Source of the DNA: Flavobacterium pectinovorum
GTDB lineage: Bacteria > Bacteroidota > Bacteroidia > Flavobacteriales > Flavobacteriaceae
NCBI RefSeq assembly: GCF_900142715.1
Contig: NZ_FRBX01000007.1
Coordinates: forward strand, 241,402 to 305,401
Direction: 5' to 3'
Length of the DNA: 64,000 nt
A model generated the notes under the pieces. It was given only the letters and a program-made list of their open reading frames with translations. It did not search any database and was not told where the DNA came from. Made by a program: the position numbers and the translations under genes. Of this stretch, positions 15,102-23,409 are shown in pieces. The stretch's first letter is position 1. Every line of letters starts with the position of its first letter.

Positions 15102-15123
15102 ATTGATATATCAATTATATTTG
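15102..15123 (+). promoter_or_regulatory. MarR promoter -7 box with abutting 14-bp palindrome
   Basis: ATTGATATATCAAT (15102-15115) is a perfect 14-bp palindrome directly touching the -7 box TATATTTG (15116-15123), 17 bp before the MarR ATG. A MarR dimer bound there would block RNA polymerase, so autoregulation is the natural inference. Confidence 0.55.
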
Positions 15124-15140
15124 TATCAAATAAAAAGGAC

Positions 15141-15578
15141 ATGAAACTTGAAAATCCAACCGGAACCGCGCTTTATTCAATAGAAAAAGCGATAAAGGAA
15201 TATCGAAAACTGGCACAAAAAAATATAACCAAAGTTGTAAAAGACATTACGATAGATCAGTGTTTAGTATTAATTATACTAAATGATAATCAGAATATTT
15301 CTCAGAAAGAATTAGCAAATCTAGTCTTTAAGGACAATGCTTCGATTACAAGAATGATTGAATTAATGGTTAAAAAACAATATCTAAACCGAACAATTCA
15401 TCTCGAAGACCGCAGAAAATTTAATCTAGAAATAACAAATAAAGGAATAACAACTCTGGAACTAATGAAGCCAGTTATCAAAATTAATAGAAAAACGGCA
15501 CTCGATGGTTTATCATTAGAAGAAATAGCATTGTTAAACAAAACCCTCAATAAAATAATTGCGAATTGTAAAAAATAA
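15141..15578 (+). CDS. MarR-family transcriptional regulator
   Basis: Start chosen at the ATG at 15141, which lies just after the -7 box; the frame to 15081 runs through the promoter. The 145-residue protein has the MarR winged helix: TIDQCLVLIILNDNQNISQK, then LANLVFKDNASITRMIELMV and LEDRRKFNLEITNKG (wing). Downstream, separated by only 5 bp, is a serine hydrolase gene, so the regulator and hydrolase form an operon probably repressed through the palindrome at 15102-15115. The ligand is unknown. Confidence 0.9.
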   Translation: MKLENPTGTALYSIEKAIKEYRKLAQKNITKVVKDITIDQCLVLIILNDNQNISQKELANLVFKDNASITRMIELMVKKQYLNRTIHLEDRRKFNLEITNKGITTLELMKPVIKINRKTALDGLSLEEIALLNKTLNKIIANCKK

Positions 15579-15583
15579 TAATT

Positions 15584-16903
15584 ATGAAATTAAGATTAAC
15601 ACTAATTGCATTGTTGGTATTTACTTTTGGATATTCACAAAAAGAACTTGCGGGCAAATTAGAAAAATATATGGATGCTCAATTTGTCATTAATAATTTT
15701 AGCGGTACTGTTTTGATTTCTAAAAATGATTCTGTAATGCTGGAAAAAGCATATGGTTTTGCTGATTATGAGTGGAATGTAAAAAACACGATAGACTCTA
15801 AATTCAGTTTAGCTTCGGTTTCAAAGCAATTTACTGCTGTTGCTATTTTGCAATTGACAGAAAAGAAATTACTTTCATTGGATGATCCTCTTAGCAAATA
15901 TTTTAGTGATTTTCCTAAAGGAGAAAAAATAACTTTAAAAATGATGTTAACCCACAATTCAGGTTTACAAATGGATTTTGACGAGTTGTATCTGTCTAAA
16001 ACAAATCTTGATAAAGATTTTGTTTATAACTATTTAACCAAAAAACCATTGTTGTTTGAGCCTGGAACAAGTACGGCTTACAGCAATATTGGATATTATT
16101 TTCTGGGGCGTATTATAGAGAAAGTATCTGGAAAATCTTATGCCGAATACCTAAAAGAGAATGTATTCGATAAAGCAAAAATGTATAATTCAGGTGTTTC
16201 AACTAATGATGAAATAGTAGATAAAATGACTCAATTGTATTATTTAAAAAATAATAAATTGGTAAAGAATCCCTATATCGATTGGAGTTGTAATTTAGGG
16301 CATGATGGTATTTATGCAACTGCTGAAGATTTATATTTATGGAATAAGGCGCTTTTTGATAGTGAAACCATTTTATCAGAAGAATCTAAGAAAGAAATGT
16401 TTACGCCTTATAATGAGCAAAATTTTGGTTTTGGAGTTCTAATAAATCCTTTCTATAATCAGGGGCATCAATTAATTGCGCACGATGGAGGTTTCTACGG
16501 TGCTATGACTTCTTTTAATAAATACACACAGGATAAGGTTTTTATAACCGTTTTGTCTAATAATCAGTCAAAATCATATTATATCGCTTATGGTCTTGCC
16601 GGAATCTGTTTTGGAAAAGAAGTAGAGCTTCCGTACAAACACATTGAATCAGTAATAGATGCAAAAGTTTTTGATGAGTATGTTGGCGATTATGATGGCA
16701 TCAAAATTTTAAAGAAAGACAATAAACTCTATTATCTTGATTACAATATCGAACTGTTGGCGGAATCTCAGACGAAATTTTTTAGATCAGACAATAATAA
16801 TATGACATTGGAATTTATTAAAAATAAAAAAGGAAAAATTACACAGTTAGAAATCAAAAAAGCGGGAATAAAAGAAGTGAAAAATAAAACTAAAGGAGTT
16901 TAA
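15584..16903 (+). CDS. Secreted serine hydrolase, beta-lactamase class C/PBP4* type
   Basis: A 439-residue protein with an N-terminal signal peptide (MKLRLTLIALLVFTFGYSQ). The catalytic motifs of the beta-lactamase/transpeptidase-like fold are present: SVSK (Ser-x-x-Lys) within FSLASVSKQFTAVAILQL, Tyr-Ser-Asn in STAYSNIGYYFLG, and an HDGG motif in LIAHDGGFYGA in place of KTG. That combination points to esterase or peptidase activity in the periplasm rather than a proven beta-lactamase. A C-terminal ~90-residue beta domain follows. It is in an operon with MarR (5-bp gap). Confidence 0.88.
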   Translation: MKLRLTLIALLVFTFGYSQKELAGKLEKYMDAQFVINNFSGTVLISKNDSVMLEKAYGFADYEWNVKNTIDSKFSLASVSKQFTAVAILQLTEKKLLSLDDPLSKYFSDFPKGEKITLKMMLTHNSGLQMDFDELYLSKTNLDKDFVYNYLTKKPLLFEPGTSTAYSNIGYYFLGRIIEKVSGKSYAEYLKENVFDKAKMYNSGVSTNDEIVDKMTQLYYLKNNKLVKNPYIDWSCNLGHDGIYATAEDLYLWNKALFDSETILSEESKKEMFTPYNEQNFGFGVLINPFYNQGHQLIAHDGGFYGAMTSFNKYTQDKVFITVLSNNQSKSYYIAYGLAGICFGKEVELPYKHIESVIDAKVFDEYVGDYDGIKILKKDNKLYYLDYNIELLAESQTKFFRSDNNNMTLEFIKNKKGKITQLEIKKAGIKEVKNKTKGV

Positions 16904-16908
16904 AACCT

Positions 16909-16916
16909 TATTTTTG
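16909..16916 (+). promoter_or_regulatory. -7 box of the EamA transporter gene
   Basis: TATTTTTG matches TANNTTTG, 17 bp before the ATG at 16934, suggesting separate transcription from the hydrolase operon. Confidence 0.4.
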
Positions 16917-16933
16917 TATTTAAAATATATAAT

Positions 16934-17788
16934 ATGTTATTTCTTCTTTTAAGTATTCTTTGTAGCGTAACTGTTGGTGTAATTTTCAAAATAACCCGTA
17001 AATATAACGGAAACCCAATTCAGATTGTAGCCTTCAATTATGTGTTTGCCCTCCTATTATGTTACCTCACTTTTAGTCCGGATATTTCTGAAATTCACAC
17101 AACTGCGCCGTGGAATATTTATCTTGCAATAGGAATTCTGTTGCCAGTTGTTTTCTTGTTTTTGATTGCATCCATAAAACATATGGGAATCGTAAAAACA
17201 GATGCAGCACAGCGATTATCACTTTTTATACCAATACTAGCCGCATGGTTTATTTTTAAGGAAGAATTTAATACATATAAAGTTCTGGGAATCATAATTG
17301 GTTTTTTAGCGCTGTTGTTCATCTTAAAAAAACAATCTCAAAATAAAGAAAACAAATGGATTTATCCCGCTGTGGTTTTAATAGGTTTCGGATTAATCGA
17401 TATCCTTTTCAAACAAATTGCACTTTATACCAATTTGCCTTATACAACTTCTTTATTTATTGTTTTTGATATTTCATTAGCGGTTTCTTTGCTTATCGTT
17501 ATTTATGATGTTGCAATTAAAAAGGTAAAATTGGAAGCTAAAAATATCCTTTTCGGAAGTTTGGTCGGACTCTTTAATTTCGGAAATATTCTGTTTTACC
17601 TAAAAGCACACAAAGCATTTTCAGAAAATCCCTCCACCGTTTTTGCCGGAATGAATATGGGTGTTATTATTTTAGGAAGTCTTGTTGGTCTGCTTTTTTT
17701 CAAGGAAAAACTATCCAAAATTAACTTTATCGGTATCTTTTTGGCCTTAATTGCCATTGTTTTGATTGTTATTTCTCAATTTAAGTAA
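16934..17788 (+). CDS. EamA/DMT-family membrane transporter
   Basis: A 284-residue protein with ten hydrophobic segments arranged as two fivefold EamA repeats; the second repeat ends with VGLLFFKEKLSKINFIGIFL and the first with FIFKEEFNTYKVLGIIIG, the K/E-E-x(n)-G-x-x-L/I pattern at the end of EamA units. Members are inner-membrane exporters or importers of metabolites such as amino acids, nucleosides or sugars. Substrate not inferable. It has its own -7 box and no clear operon partner. Confidence 0.85.
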   Translation: MLFLLLSILCSVTVGVIFKITRKYNGNPIQIVAFNYVFALLLCYLTFSPDISEIHTTAPWNIYLAIGILLPVVFLFLIASIKHMGIVKTDAAQRLSLFIPILAAWFIFKEEFNTYKVLGIIIGFLALLFILKKQSQNKENKWIYPAVVLIGFGLIDILFKQIALYTNLPYTTSLFIVFDISLAVSLLIVIYDVAIKKVKLEAKNILFGSLVGLFNFGNILFYLKAHKAFSENPSTVFAGMNMGVIILGSLVGLLFFKEKLSKINFIGIFLALIAIVLIVISQFK

Positions 17789-17893
17789 ATTTTTCAGCAG
17801 CTTAATGTGTTAATTTACAGGCTCTTTTATGTTAAGTTTTAAAATAATTAAAATAAACTCGACTAATTCTATAGAATTTATAAAATATATTTA

Positions 17894-17901
17894 TAAATTT
17901 G
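17894..17901 (+). promoter_or_regulatory. -7 box driving the mini-ORF leader upstream of gdh
   Basis: TAAATTTG fits TANNTTTG and ends 8 bp before the ATG of a 28-codon ORF at 17910. I found no other TANNTTTG between here and the glutamate dehydrogenase start at 18240, so this may be its only promoter. Confidence 0.5.
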
Positions 17902-17909
17902 CTTCAACA

Positions 17910-17996
17910 ATGAGAAACTCTAGCCAAAATATCATTCAGGTCATGTGCAGCTTCACGATGTGTTGCATGATGAACTATGTAATGAAATGGCGTTAA
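17910..17996 (+). CDS. 28-residue Met/Cys-rich leader peptide candidate
   Basis: The ORF begins MRNSSQNIIQ and continues VMCSFTMCCMMNYVMKWR, then TAA. Six of 28 residues are Met (1, 12, 17, 20, 21, 25) and three are Cys (13, 18, 19), with Met/Cys clustered in the middle. It lies just after a -7 box and 33 bp before an intrinsic terminator. The composition, position and terminator fit a translated attenuator leader sensing charged tRNA for Met and/or Cys. This is inference: no experiment or search supports it, and the next large gene (glutamate dehydrogenase) is not a Met or Cys gene. Confidence 0.5.
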   Translation: MRNSSQNIIQVMCSFTMCCMMNYVMKWR

Positions 17997-18029
17997 TAGA
18001 AAATGGAACTTGTTAGTTATTTTTTTTTT

Positions 18030-18062
18030 AGCCTTTCATGCACCATGAAAGGCTTTTTTTTA
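18030..18062 (+). terminator. Intrinsic terminator between the two mini-ORFs
   Basis: Perfect 11-bp stem AGCCTTTCATG (18030-18040) and CATGAAAGGCT (18044-18054), 3-nt loop, followed by an unbroken run of Ts. It is among the strongest terminators in the window and lies inside the leader of glutamate dehydrogenase, where it would act as an attenuator. Confidence 0.85.
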
Positions 18063-18084
18063 GAACTATTAAAAAATCAATAAA

Positions 18085-18171
18085 ATGAGATCAAATAGAA
18101 ATACCAACATAATGATGCAATGCTGTCTTATCAAAATTCCGTGTTGTAGACAAGGTAATTGTTTACAATAA
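18085..18171 (+). CDS. 28-residue Cys-rich mini-ORF between terminator and gdh
   Basis: This ORF has exactly the same length as the one at 17910 and the same MR(N/S)(S/N) start. It reads MRSNRNTNIMMQCCLIKI followed by PCCRQGNCLQ, with five Cys (13, 14, 20, 21, 26) and an internal Met pair. The end overlaps a small hairpin, AATTGTT/AACAATT (18157-18176). It may be a second regulatory peptide, or a tiny secreted or metal-binding product. Coding is inferred from composition and from its parallel with the first ORF; no homology was tested. Confidence 0.4.
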   Translation: MRSNRNTNIMMQCCLIKIPCCRQGNCLQ

Positions 18172-18239
18172 CAATTCTCTTGGAAAAGAGTCAGGTAAAA
18201 TTCTAAATCAAAAAAATAACCCCAATTAAAAATATAAAA

Positions 18240-19526
18240 ATGAGTACAGAAATAATTAAACAGAATCCCTTTCAGTCTATGATTGATCGTTTTAATATCG
18301 CGGCAGATATTCTTAATCTTGACGAATCAATCAGGCAAAAATTGCAAAGACCTGAAAAACAAATTGTCGTTAATTTTTCTATTGTTTTGGATAACGGAAA
18401 CGTACAAAACTTCGAAGGATACAGAGTAATTCACAACACGGCATTAGGTCCGTCAAAAGGTGGAATACGTTATGATAATGGCGTAAATCTTGACGAAGTA
18501 AAAGCATTGGCAGCCTGGATGACCTGGAAATCTGCCGTAACAGGAATTCCGTTTGGGGGAGCAAAAGGAGGTATTATTTGCGATCCGAGAACACTTTCTA
18601 AAAAAGAATTAGAAAAAATTACAAGAGCGTATACAAAAGCCTTATCAGATATTTTTGGTCCCGAAAAAGATGTTCCTGCACCGGATATGGGAACCGGTCC
18701 GGATGAAATGGGCTGGTTAATGGATGAATTTTCATTACTTCACGGCAAACCAATTCACGCTGTTGTAACCGGAAAACATTTGCATTCCGGAGGTTCTTTG
18801 GGCAGGGTAGAAGCAACCGGAAGAGGTGTAAGTATTATTACACTTTTGGCACTTCAAAAATTAAAATTAAGACCGGCAAGATCTACAGTTGCTATTCAGG
18901 GATTTGGAAATGTAGGATTGCATTCCGCATTGTTTTTACATCAAAAAGGATTGAAGGTAGTCGCAGTAAGTGATGTTTCAGAAGCATTTTACAACCCGGA
19001 TGGACTTAATATTCCTGAACTGATTTTGTATTATAATCTCAATAATAAAAGTATAAAAGGATATCCCAATTCTGTTGCCATAAAACACGAAGATTTATTG
19101 CTTTTGGAAGTTGATGTCTTAATTCCGGCGGCGAAAGAAGATGTAATTACACAAAAAAACGCAAACGAAATTAAGGCAAAAATAATTGTAGAAGGCGCAA
19201 ATGGTCCGGTTTCTTCAGATGCTGATCAGATTTTGCATGAGAACAATGTTTTGGTTGTTCCGGATATTTTGGCAAATGCCGGCGGGGTAACGGTTTCTTA
19301 TTTTGAATGGCTTCAGAATTCGCTTTTAGAGTCATGGAGAATTCACCAAATCAATACGCGTCTCGAAGATATTTTGGAAAAAGGTTTTGAAACTGTTTTC
19401 AGGATTGCTGCAAAACACAACGTAACGCCACGTATTGCGGCTTATATCATCGCTTTGCAAAAAGTTGCCGATACGCAATCTGTAAAAGAAGTGGCTTTAA
19501 GCGCACCAAAATTCAAACAGAATTAA
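18240..19526 (+). CDS. Glutamate dehydrogenase (Glu/Leu/Phe/Val dehydrogenase family)
   Basis: A 428-residue cytosolic enzyme of the 420-residue hexameric class (GudB/RocG-like). The substrate pocket is clear: GPSKGGIRYDNGVNLDEVK, then MTWKSAVTGIPFGGAKGGI with the catalytic Lys, and DMGTGPDEMGW. The NAD(P) Rossmann motif is AIQGFGNVGLHSALFL. It interconverts glutamate with 2-oxoglutarate and ammonium. Cofactor preference is not certain. It begins 68 bp after a Cys-rich mini-ORF and behind a strong attenuator-like terminator, so expression may depend on readthrough. A hairpin at 19551-19592 ends the transcript. Confidence 0.95.
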   Translation: MSTEIIKQNPFQSMIDRFNIAADILNLDESIRQKLQRPEKQIVVNFSIVLDNGNVQNFEGYRVIHNTALGPSKGGIRYDNGVNLDEVKALAAWMTWKSAVTGIPFGGAKGGIICDPRTLSKKELEKITRAYTKALSDIFGPEKDVPAPDMGTGPDEMGWLMDEFSLLHGKPIHAVVTGKHLHSGGSLGRVEATGRGVSIITLLALQKLKLRPARSTVAIQGFGNVGLHSALFLHQKGLKVVAVSDVSEAFYNPDGLNIPELILYYNLNNKSIKGYPNSVAIKHEDLLLLEVDVLIPAAKEDVITQKNANEIKAKIIVEGANGPVSSDADQILHENNVLVVPDILANAGGVTVSYFEWLQNSLLESWRIHQINTRLEDILEKGFETVFRIAAKHNVTPRIAAYIIALQKVADTQSVKEVALSAPKFKQN

Positions 19527-19550
19527 AAACTGATTTTTTAAATGAATAGT

Positions 19551-19597
19551 ATATTTTCATTGGTTATTCGAAATAGTAACTGATGAAAATATCTTTT
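19551..19597 (+). terminator. Terminator hairpin after glutamate dehydrogenase
   Basis: ATATTTTCAT (19551-19560) pairs with ATGAAAATAT (19583-19592), followed by CTTTTTC; AT-rich stem with a 22-nt loop, 25 bp after the stop. Confidence 0.5.
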
Positions 19598-19657
19598 TCG
19601 TTAAAATTATACCGAATTAAATACCTAATTGTTTAGCAATTAAAAGTAATTTTTAAA

Positions 19658-20878
19658 ATGGAACATATTAATTTTCTAGCGTTTGCTATGCCTGCGTTTT
19701 TCATTTTTTTGTTTTTGGAATATAAACTGGCACAGCGCAAAAAAAGACCTGAGATTTTCAATTATGAAAGCTCTGTTTCGAACATTAGTATTGGTATTGC
19801 CGAAAGATTAATCAATCTTTTTGTAGCCGCAAGTTTTTATCAGCTCTATTATTTTATCTATAATAATTACCGAATTCTTGATATTCCGAGTAACATTTTT
19901 GTTTGGTTTGCCTTAATTCTCGCGACCGATTTTGTCTGGTATTGGTACCACAGACTAGGTCACGAAGTCAATTTTTTCTGGGCTGCGCATATTGTACACC
20001 ATCACAGTGAAGAATTTAATTTTACGGCTGCAGCCAGAATCACTACTTTTCAGGCGGTTGTACGAACCGGCTTTTGGTGCATTCTTCCACTTGTTGGTTT
20101 TCATCCTACGATGGTAATCACGATGCTTATTGTGCACGGCGCTTATTCCTTTTTTACACATACACAGCTTATTGGTAAAATAAAATGGTTAGAATATGTT
20201 TTTGTAACGCCATCAGTTCACGGTGTTCATCACGCCTCTGACGAGAAATACCTGGATAAAAATTACGGCGATATGTTTACTTTTTGGGATCGTATTTTTG
20301 GAACTTTCCAGGAAGAAGAAGAAAAACCAAAATACGGATTAACACATCCGCTAAAAAGCTACAGTTTCCTTTGGCAGCACTTTCATTATTATTTTGAAAT
20401 TTATGAATTATGGAAACGTTCTTCAGGATTTAAAGCCAAATGGAAAGCCGTTTTTGGAAGTCCCGCACATATGGATCAGGATATTCGACCGATATTAGAA
20501 AAACGCTTTTTGCAGGACAAAAGCAATCCGCATCAAAGGTTACGATTCCGTAATTACCTTTATATCCAATTAGGAATTTGCACTTTATTTCTAACTGTTT
20601 TTACTTATTATTTTGACTTTTTAAATCTCTTTGATAAGATTTTTGTGTTAACTTTTATTCTGATAACGTTAGTCAACTGTGGTGCTTTATTAGAACAGCG
20701 CAGATGGATTTATTATCTGGAATATGGGAGAATTTTTATCGTAAGCAGTTATTTTTTATACGAAGAAGATTTAACGGCATTTTTATTTGTTCCGCTGGCG
20801 ATTATGATTTTTGCAGAGCAATTGTTTTCGCTGAGCAAACGTTATCAAAATGTAGTATTGCAATTGGAATCAGAATAA
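19658..20878 (+). CDS. Sterol desaturase/fatty acid hydroxylase family membrane enzyme
   Basis: A 406-residue integral membrane protein. The eight-histidine di-iron pattern of the family is visible: HRLGH in VWYWYHRLGHEVNFFW, HIVHHHSEEFN, HTQ in YSFFTHTQLIG and HGVHHASD. TM segments flank the histidine box, and four more hydrophobic segments follow in the C-terminal third (LGICTLFLTVFTYYF onward). Members use O2 and a di-iron site to hydroxylate or desaturate lipids or carotenoids, or cleave ether lipids. Substrate is unknown. It stands alone, flanked downstream by repeats. Confidence 0.88.
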   Translation: MEHINFLAFAMPAFFIFLFLEYKLAQRKKRPEIFNYESSVSNISIGIAERLINLFVAASFYQLYYFIYNNYRILDIPSNIFVWFALILATDFVWYWYHRLGHEVNFFWAAHIVHHHSEEFNFTAAARITTFQAVVRTGFWCILPLVGFHPTMVITMLIVHGAYSFFTHTQLIGKIKWLEYVFVTPSVHGVHHASDEKYLDKNYGDMFTFWDRIFGTFQEEEEKPKYGLTHPLKSYSFLWQHFHYYFEIYELWKRSSGFKAKWKAVFGSPAHMDQDIRPILEKRFLQDKSNPHQRLRFRNYLYIQLGICTLFLTVFTYYFDFLNLFDKIFVLTFILITLVNCGALLEQRRWIYYLEYGRIFIVSSYFLYEEDLTAFLFVPLAIMIFAEQLFSLSKRYQNVVLQLESE

Positions 20879-21346
20879 AAATAGGCCACAGATGACACGG
20901 ATGATACGGATTATCACAGATTTTTTATTGTATAAATTTGTATGATCTGGGCAGAATAAAATTATGAAGATCGCCACGAATTCACGAATTTTTATACATG
21001 CAGATGTAACAATAATTCCTGAATTCGTGGCGTTTTTTTTTGACACAGATTAAAATGTTTTTTCTAATCTGTGCCAATCTGTTTTAACCCGTTCAATCCG
21101 TGTGCAAAAAATTAAATTGTTTTAAAATTCGTGAATTTGTGGCGTTTTTTTTTGACACAGATTAAAATGTTTTTTTCTAATCTGTGCCAATCTGTGCCAA
21201 TCTGTTCTAACCCGTTCAATCCGTGGGCAAAAAATTAAATTGTTTTAAAATTCGTGAATTCGTGGCGGTTTTTTGACACAGATTAAAATGTTTTTTTCTA
21301 ATCTGCGTCAATCTGTTTTAACCCGTCCAATCCGTGGGCAAAAAAA
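20879..21346. repeat. Tandem 112-123-bp noncoding repeat
   Basis: No gene. Units beginning GAATTCGTGG or GAATTTGTGG at 21021, 21133 and 21256 each carry GACACAGATTAAAATG, ATCTGTGCCAATCTG, AACCCGTTCAATCCGTG and AAATTGTTTTAAAATTCGTG, with small differences (unit two has an extra CAATCTGTGC). The A/T-rich words recall the dispersed CACAGATTAAAA repeats found at 29663-29960. It separates the sterol-desaturase gene from the convergent regulator gene at 21347. Confidence 0.85.
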
Positions 21347-22945
21347 TCATATCGTTTTAATCGCCATAATCTTCTCCTCAAAAGTGTCTTTAAAATCTGA
21401 TTTGCTTTTGATTCTCGTTTTATACGTGTAAATTGTAGCTACAGAAAGTTCCAGAAATTCTGCCATTTGACTACTATCCTGAATCCCTAATCGATACAAG
21501 GCAAAAATGCGAAGTTCGGTATTTAAAAGTTCTCCTTTTTTAACGACGCATTTATGATCGTTTGGAAATAAATGATTAAAATCGGTCACAAAAGTGGGGA
21601 ATAATTTCAGGAAGATTTCATCAAATTGATGGAAGAGATTTTCTCGTTCTTCCTTTACATTATAACGCTTTAAACTCGCGATAACTTCATCTGTTTTCTT
21701 GGTGATAATTTTATGAAGCGTACTTTTCTGAATGTGATCAATTTTATTAATAAATGCCGAAGTCGCCTTAATAAAATACGTAATATATTCTTCCTTAATT
21801 GCATTGGCTTCGCTTAAACTCACATTCATTTCCTGCAATTGCGCGTAGGAAGAAGCCATTATTTTACGGGCTTTATTCTTTTCTTTTAATTGTTTAAAGA
21901 TGATAATCAGAAACAAAATAATAATCAAAGTCAGAATCGTTAACAGAATAATGATTCTTTCCAGTTTGTCATTTTTATCTTTTACATTATTCAGTTGTGC
22001 TTTTTCTATAATAGGCAAAATCGACGAAATTTCAATTTTTCTATGTCTTGCATTATAAAAAGTAGCATCGTCCATTGCGATATTAATGTACTCATTTGCC
22101 TTTTCTAATTCTCCCATTTTAAAGAGTTCGTTGGCGAGATTTCGTAAAGCAACGGTTTCTTTCGTGGCATTTTTAACATCGGCAATGGCGGCGAGAGCGA
22201 GATAGTAAATTGCTTTTTTGGTATATCCTCTTTCCGAATAAATATAACCAAGACTTGAAGTTGCGATTCCGTAGTAATCCGGAGGCAAATTGTAGTTGTT
22301 TATCCAATAGCTAAAAGCAAATTCAGCACCACGCCAATCTTGTTGTTTTAAGCGTTTTAAACTTTCGGCTGCCCAATATTCGTTGCTGTTGGTTCCAATT
22401 AATTCTAAGGCTTTTTTCAGAAAATGATTTCCTTGCTGTACGTAATGAATGTTAAAACGCTGGTCTTTATTATAATCGGCGAGATCATAATAAGCACGGG
22501 CTTTTATAGAATAATATTCGAATTTATTTTTTTGGTCGAGTTTTTGGTCTTCGATAACATTCAAAGTGTCAATTGCTTCCTTAAATAATCCTGAAGAAAG
22601 CAATACGAAACCTTCTTTAATTCGGCTTTTAGCCAAAAACTTTGGATCTTTTAAAACAATGGCTTTGATTTTTGCTTCTTCCAAATAATAATAAGCAGAA
22701 TCATATTTGAAAGATTTATATTCTTCAAATAACGACATATAGCAATTATACAATTGCTCGTTATTTTGGCTTAAAGTAAATTTTGAAATGTCTTTTTTTA
22801 AGGCTGCAATTTTATGATATTTCTTTTTTAAGTAAACTTCTTTTTTCAGAAGCACTTTATCTAATTCTTCCAGAACAGGATTTGTCTCTTTCGCAGCCAG
22901 AGAAAAACCTGCAATAAAAAAATACAGAATCAATAGTATTCGCAT
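21347..22945 (-). CDS. TPR/membrane-anchored transcriptional regulator (DUF6377 type) of the Sus locus
   Basis: A 532-residue protein: N-terminal signal segment (ILLILYFFIAGFSLAAK), a long helical TPR-like region (residues ~30-310), one TM helix (IIILLTILTLIIILFLIIIF, ~330-350), a coiled coil (EKNKARKIMASSYAQLQEMN) and a C-terminal HTH of LuxR type (SSQMAEFLELSVATIYTYKT). This layout matches the DUF6377 regulators common beside SusC/D operons, where the outer part senses a sugar and the inner HTH controls transcription. It is divergent from the locus starting at 23410, which is the likely target. Confidence 0.85.
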   Translation of the reverse strand: MRILLILYFFIAGFSLAAKETNPVLEELDKVLLKKEVYLKKKYHKIAALKKDISKFTLSQNNEQLYNCYMSLFEEYKSFKYDSAYYYLEEAKIKAIVLKDPKFLAKSRIKEGFVLLSSGLFKEAIDTLNVIEDQKLDQKNKFEYYSIKARAYYDLADYNKDQRFNIHYVQQGNHFLKKALELIGTNSNEYWAAESLKRLKQQDWRGAEFAFSYWINNYNLPPDYYGIATSSLGYIYSERGYTKKAIYYLALAAIADVKNATKETVALRNLANELFKMGELEKANEYINIAMDDATFYNARHRKIEISSILPIIEKAQLNNVKDKNDKLERIIILLTILTLIIILFLIIIFKQLKEKNKARKIMASSYAQLQEMNVSLSEANAIKEEYITYFIKATSAFINKIDHIQKSTLHKIITKKTDEVIASLKRYNVKEERENLFHQFDEIFLKLFPTFVTDFNHLFPNDHKCVVKKGELLNTELRIFALYRLGIQDSSQMAEFLELSVATIYTYKTRIKSKSDFKDTFEEKIMAIKTI

Positions 22946-23409
22946 AGTGTTTTGGTTAGGTAAAGTTAGTTTTTGATTTGTAGTGTTAATTGGTTAATTC
23001 AGAATAATTTTAAAAGAGTTGATGATTGAGCAACTTTTAAAATTAGCTTTTTGTATTTAAAAATGTGTGATTTATAAAGTCAAATCACTCTTAAATGTTA
23101 AAAGTAGTCTAATAATTTGCAATTATACAATAAAAAGCAATTATATATATGCATAGTGAAAAAAATACATGTATAAATTTAGATATTGTCATTATTACCA
23201 TTAAAAAAACCTATAATTTGATCTAAACAACGTCTTGATTTTTTGAATCGTTACAAGATTGTAAAATATTGATTATTAGATTTTTGACTTCTTATTGACT
23301 CAAAATATATCTTGATTTTTCTCAGATGTTTTTTTTTAGATTTATTTAACATCTAGTTTCGTTCTGTCTTTAAGAAGACAAAAAAACTAACGAAACAAAC
23401 CACAAATTT
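22946..23409. other. Divergent control region between regulator and Sus-type operon
   Basis: No gene in about 460 bp. It is extremely A/T-rich. Near the operon start, GTTTCGTT (23356-23363) pairs with AACGAAAC (23389-23396) around an inner small hairpin GTCTT/AAGAC, making a structured 5' leader. TAGTTTCG (23354-23361) is one mismatch from TANNTTTG but sits inside that hairpin. No clear promoter can be assigned. Confidence 0.4.

Noticed and set aside
15584..16903. True beta-lactamase resistance gene
   Set aside because: SxxK and YxN are present but HDGG replaces KTG, fitting esterase/peptidase relatives better.
20879..21346. CRISPR or attachment-site array
   Set aside because: Repeat is over 110 bp with no spacer structure.
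23354..23361. Sus operon promoter at TAGTTTCG
   Set aside because: One mismatch to the -7 consensus, inside a hairpin and without a -33 element.
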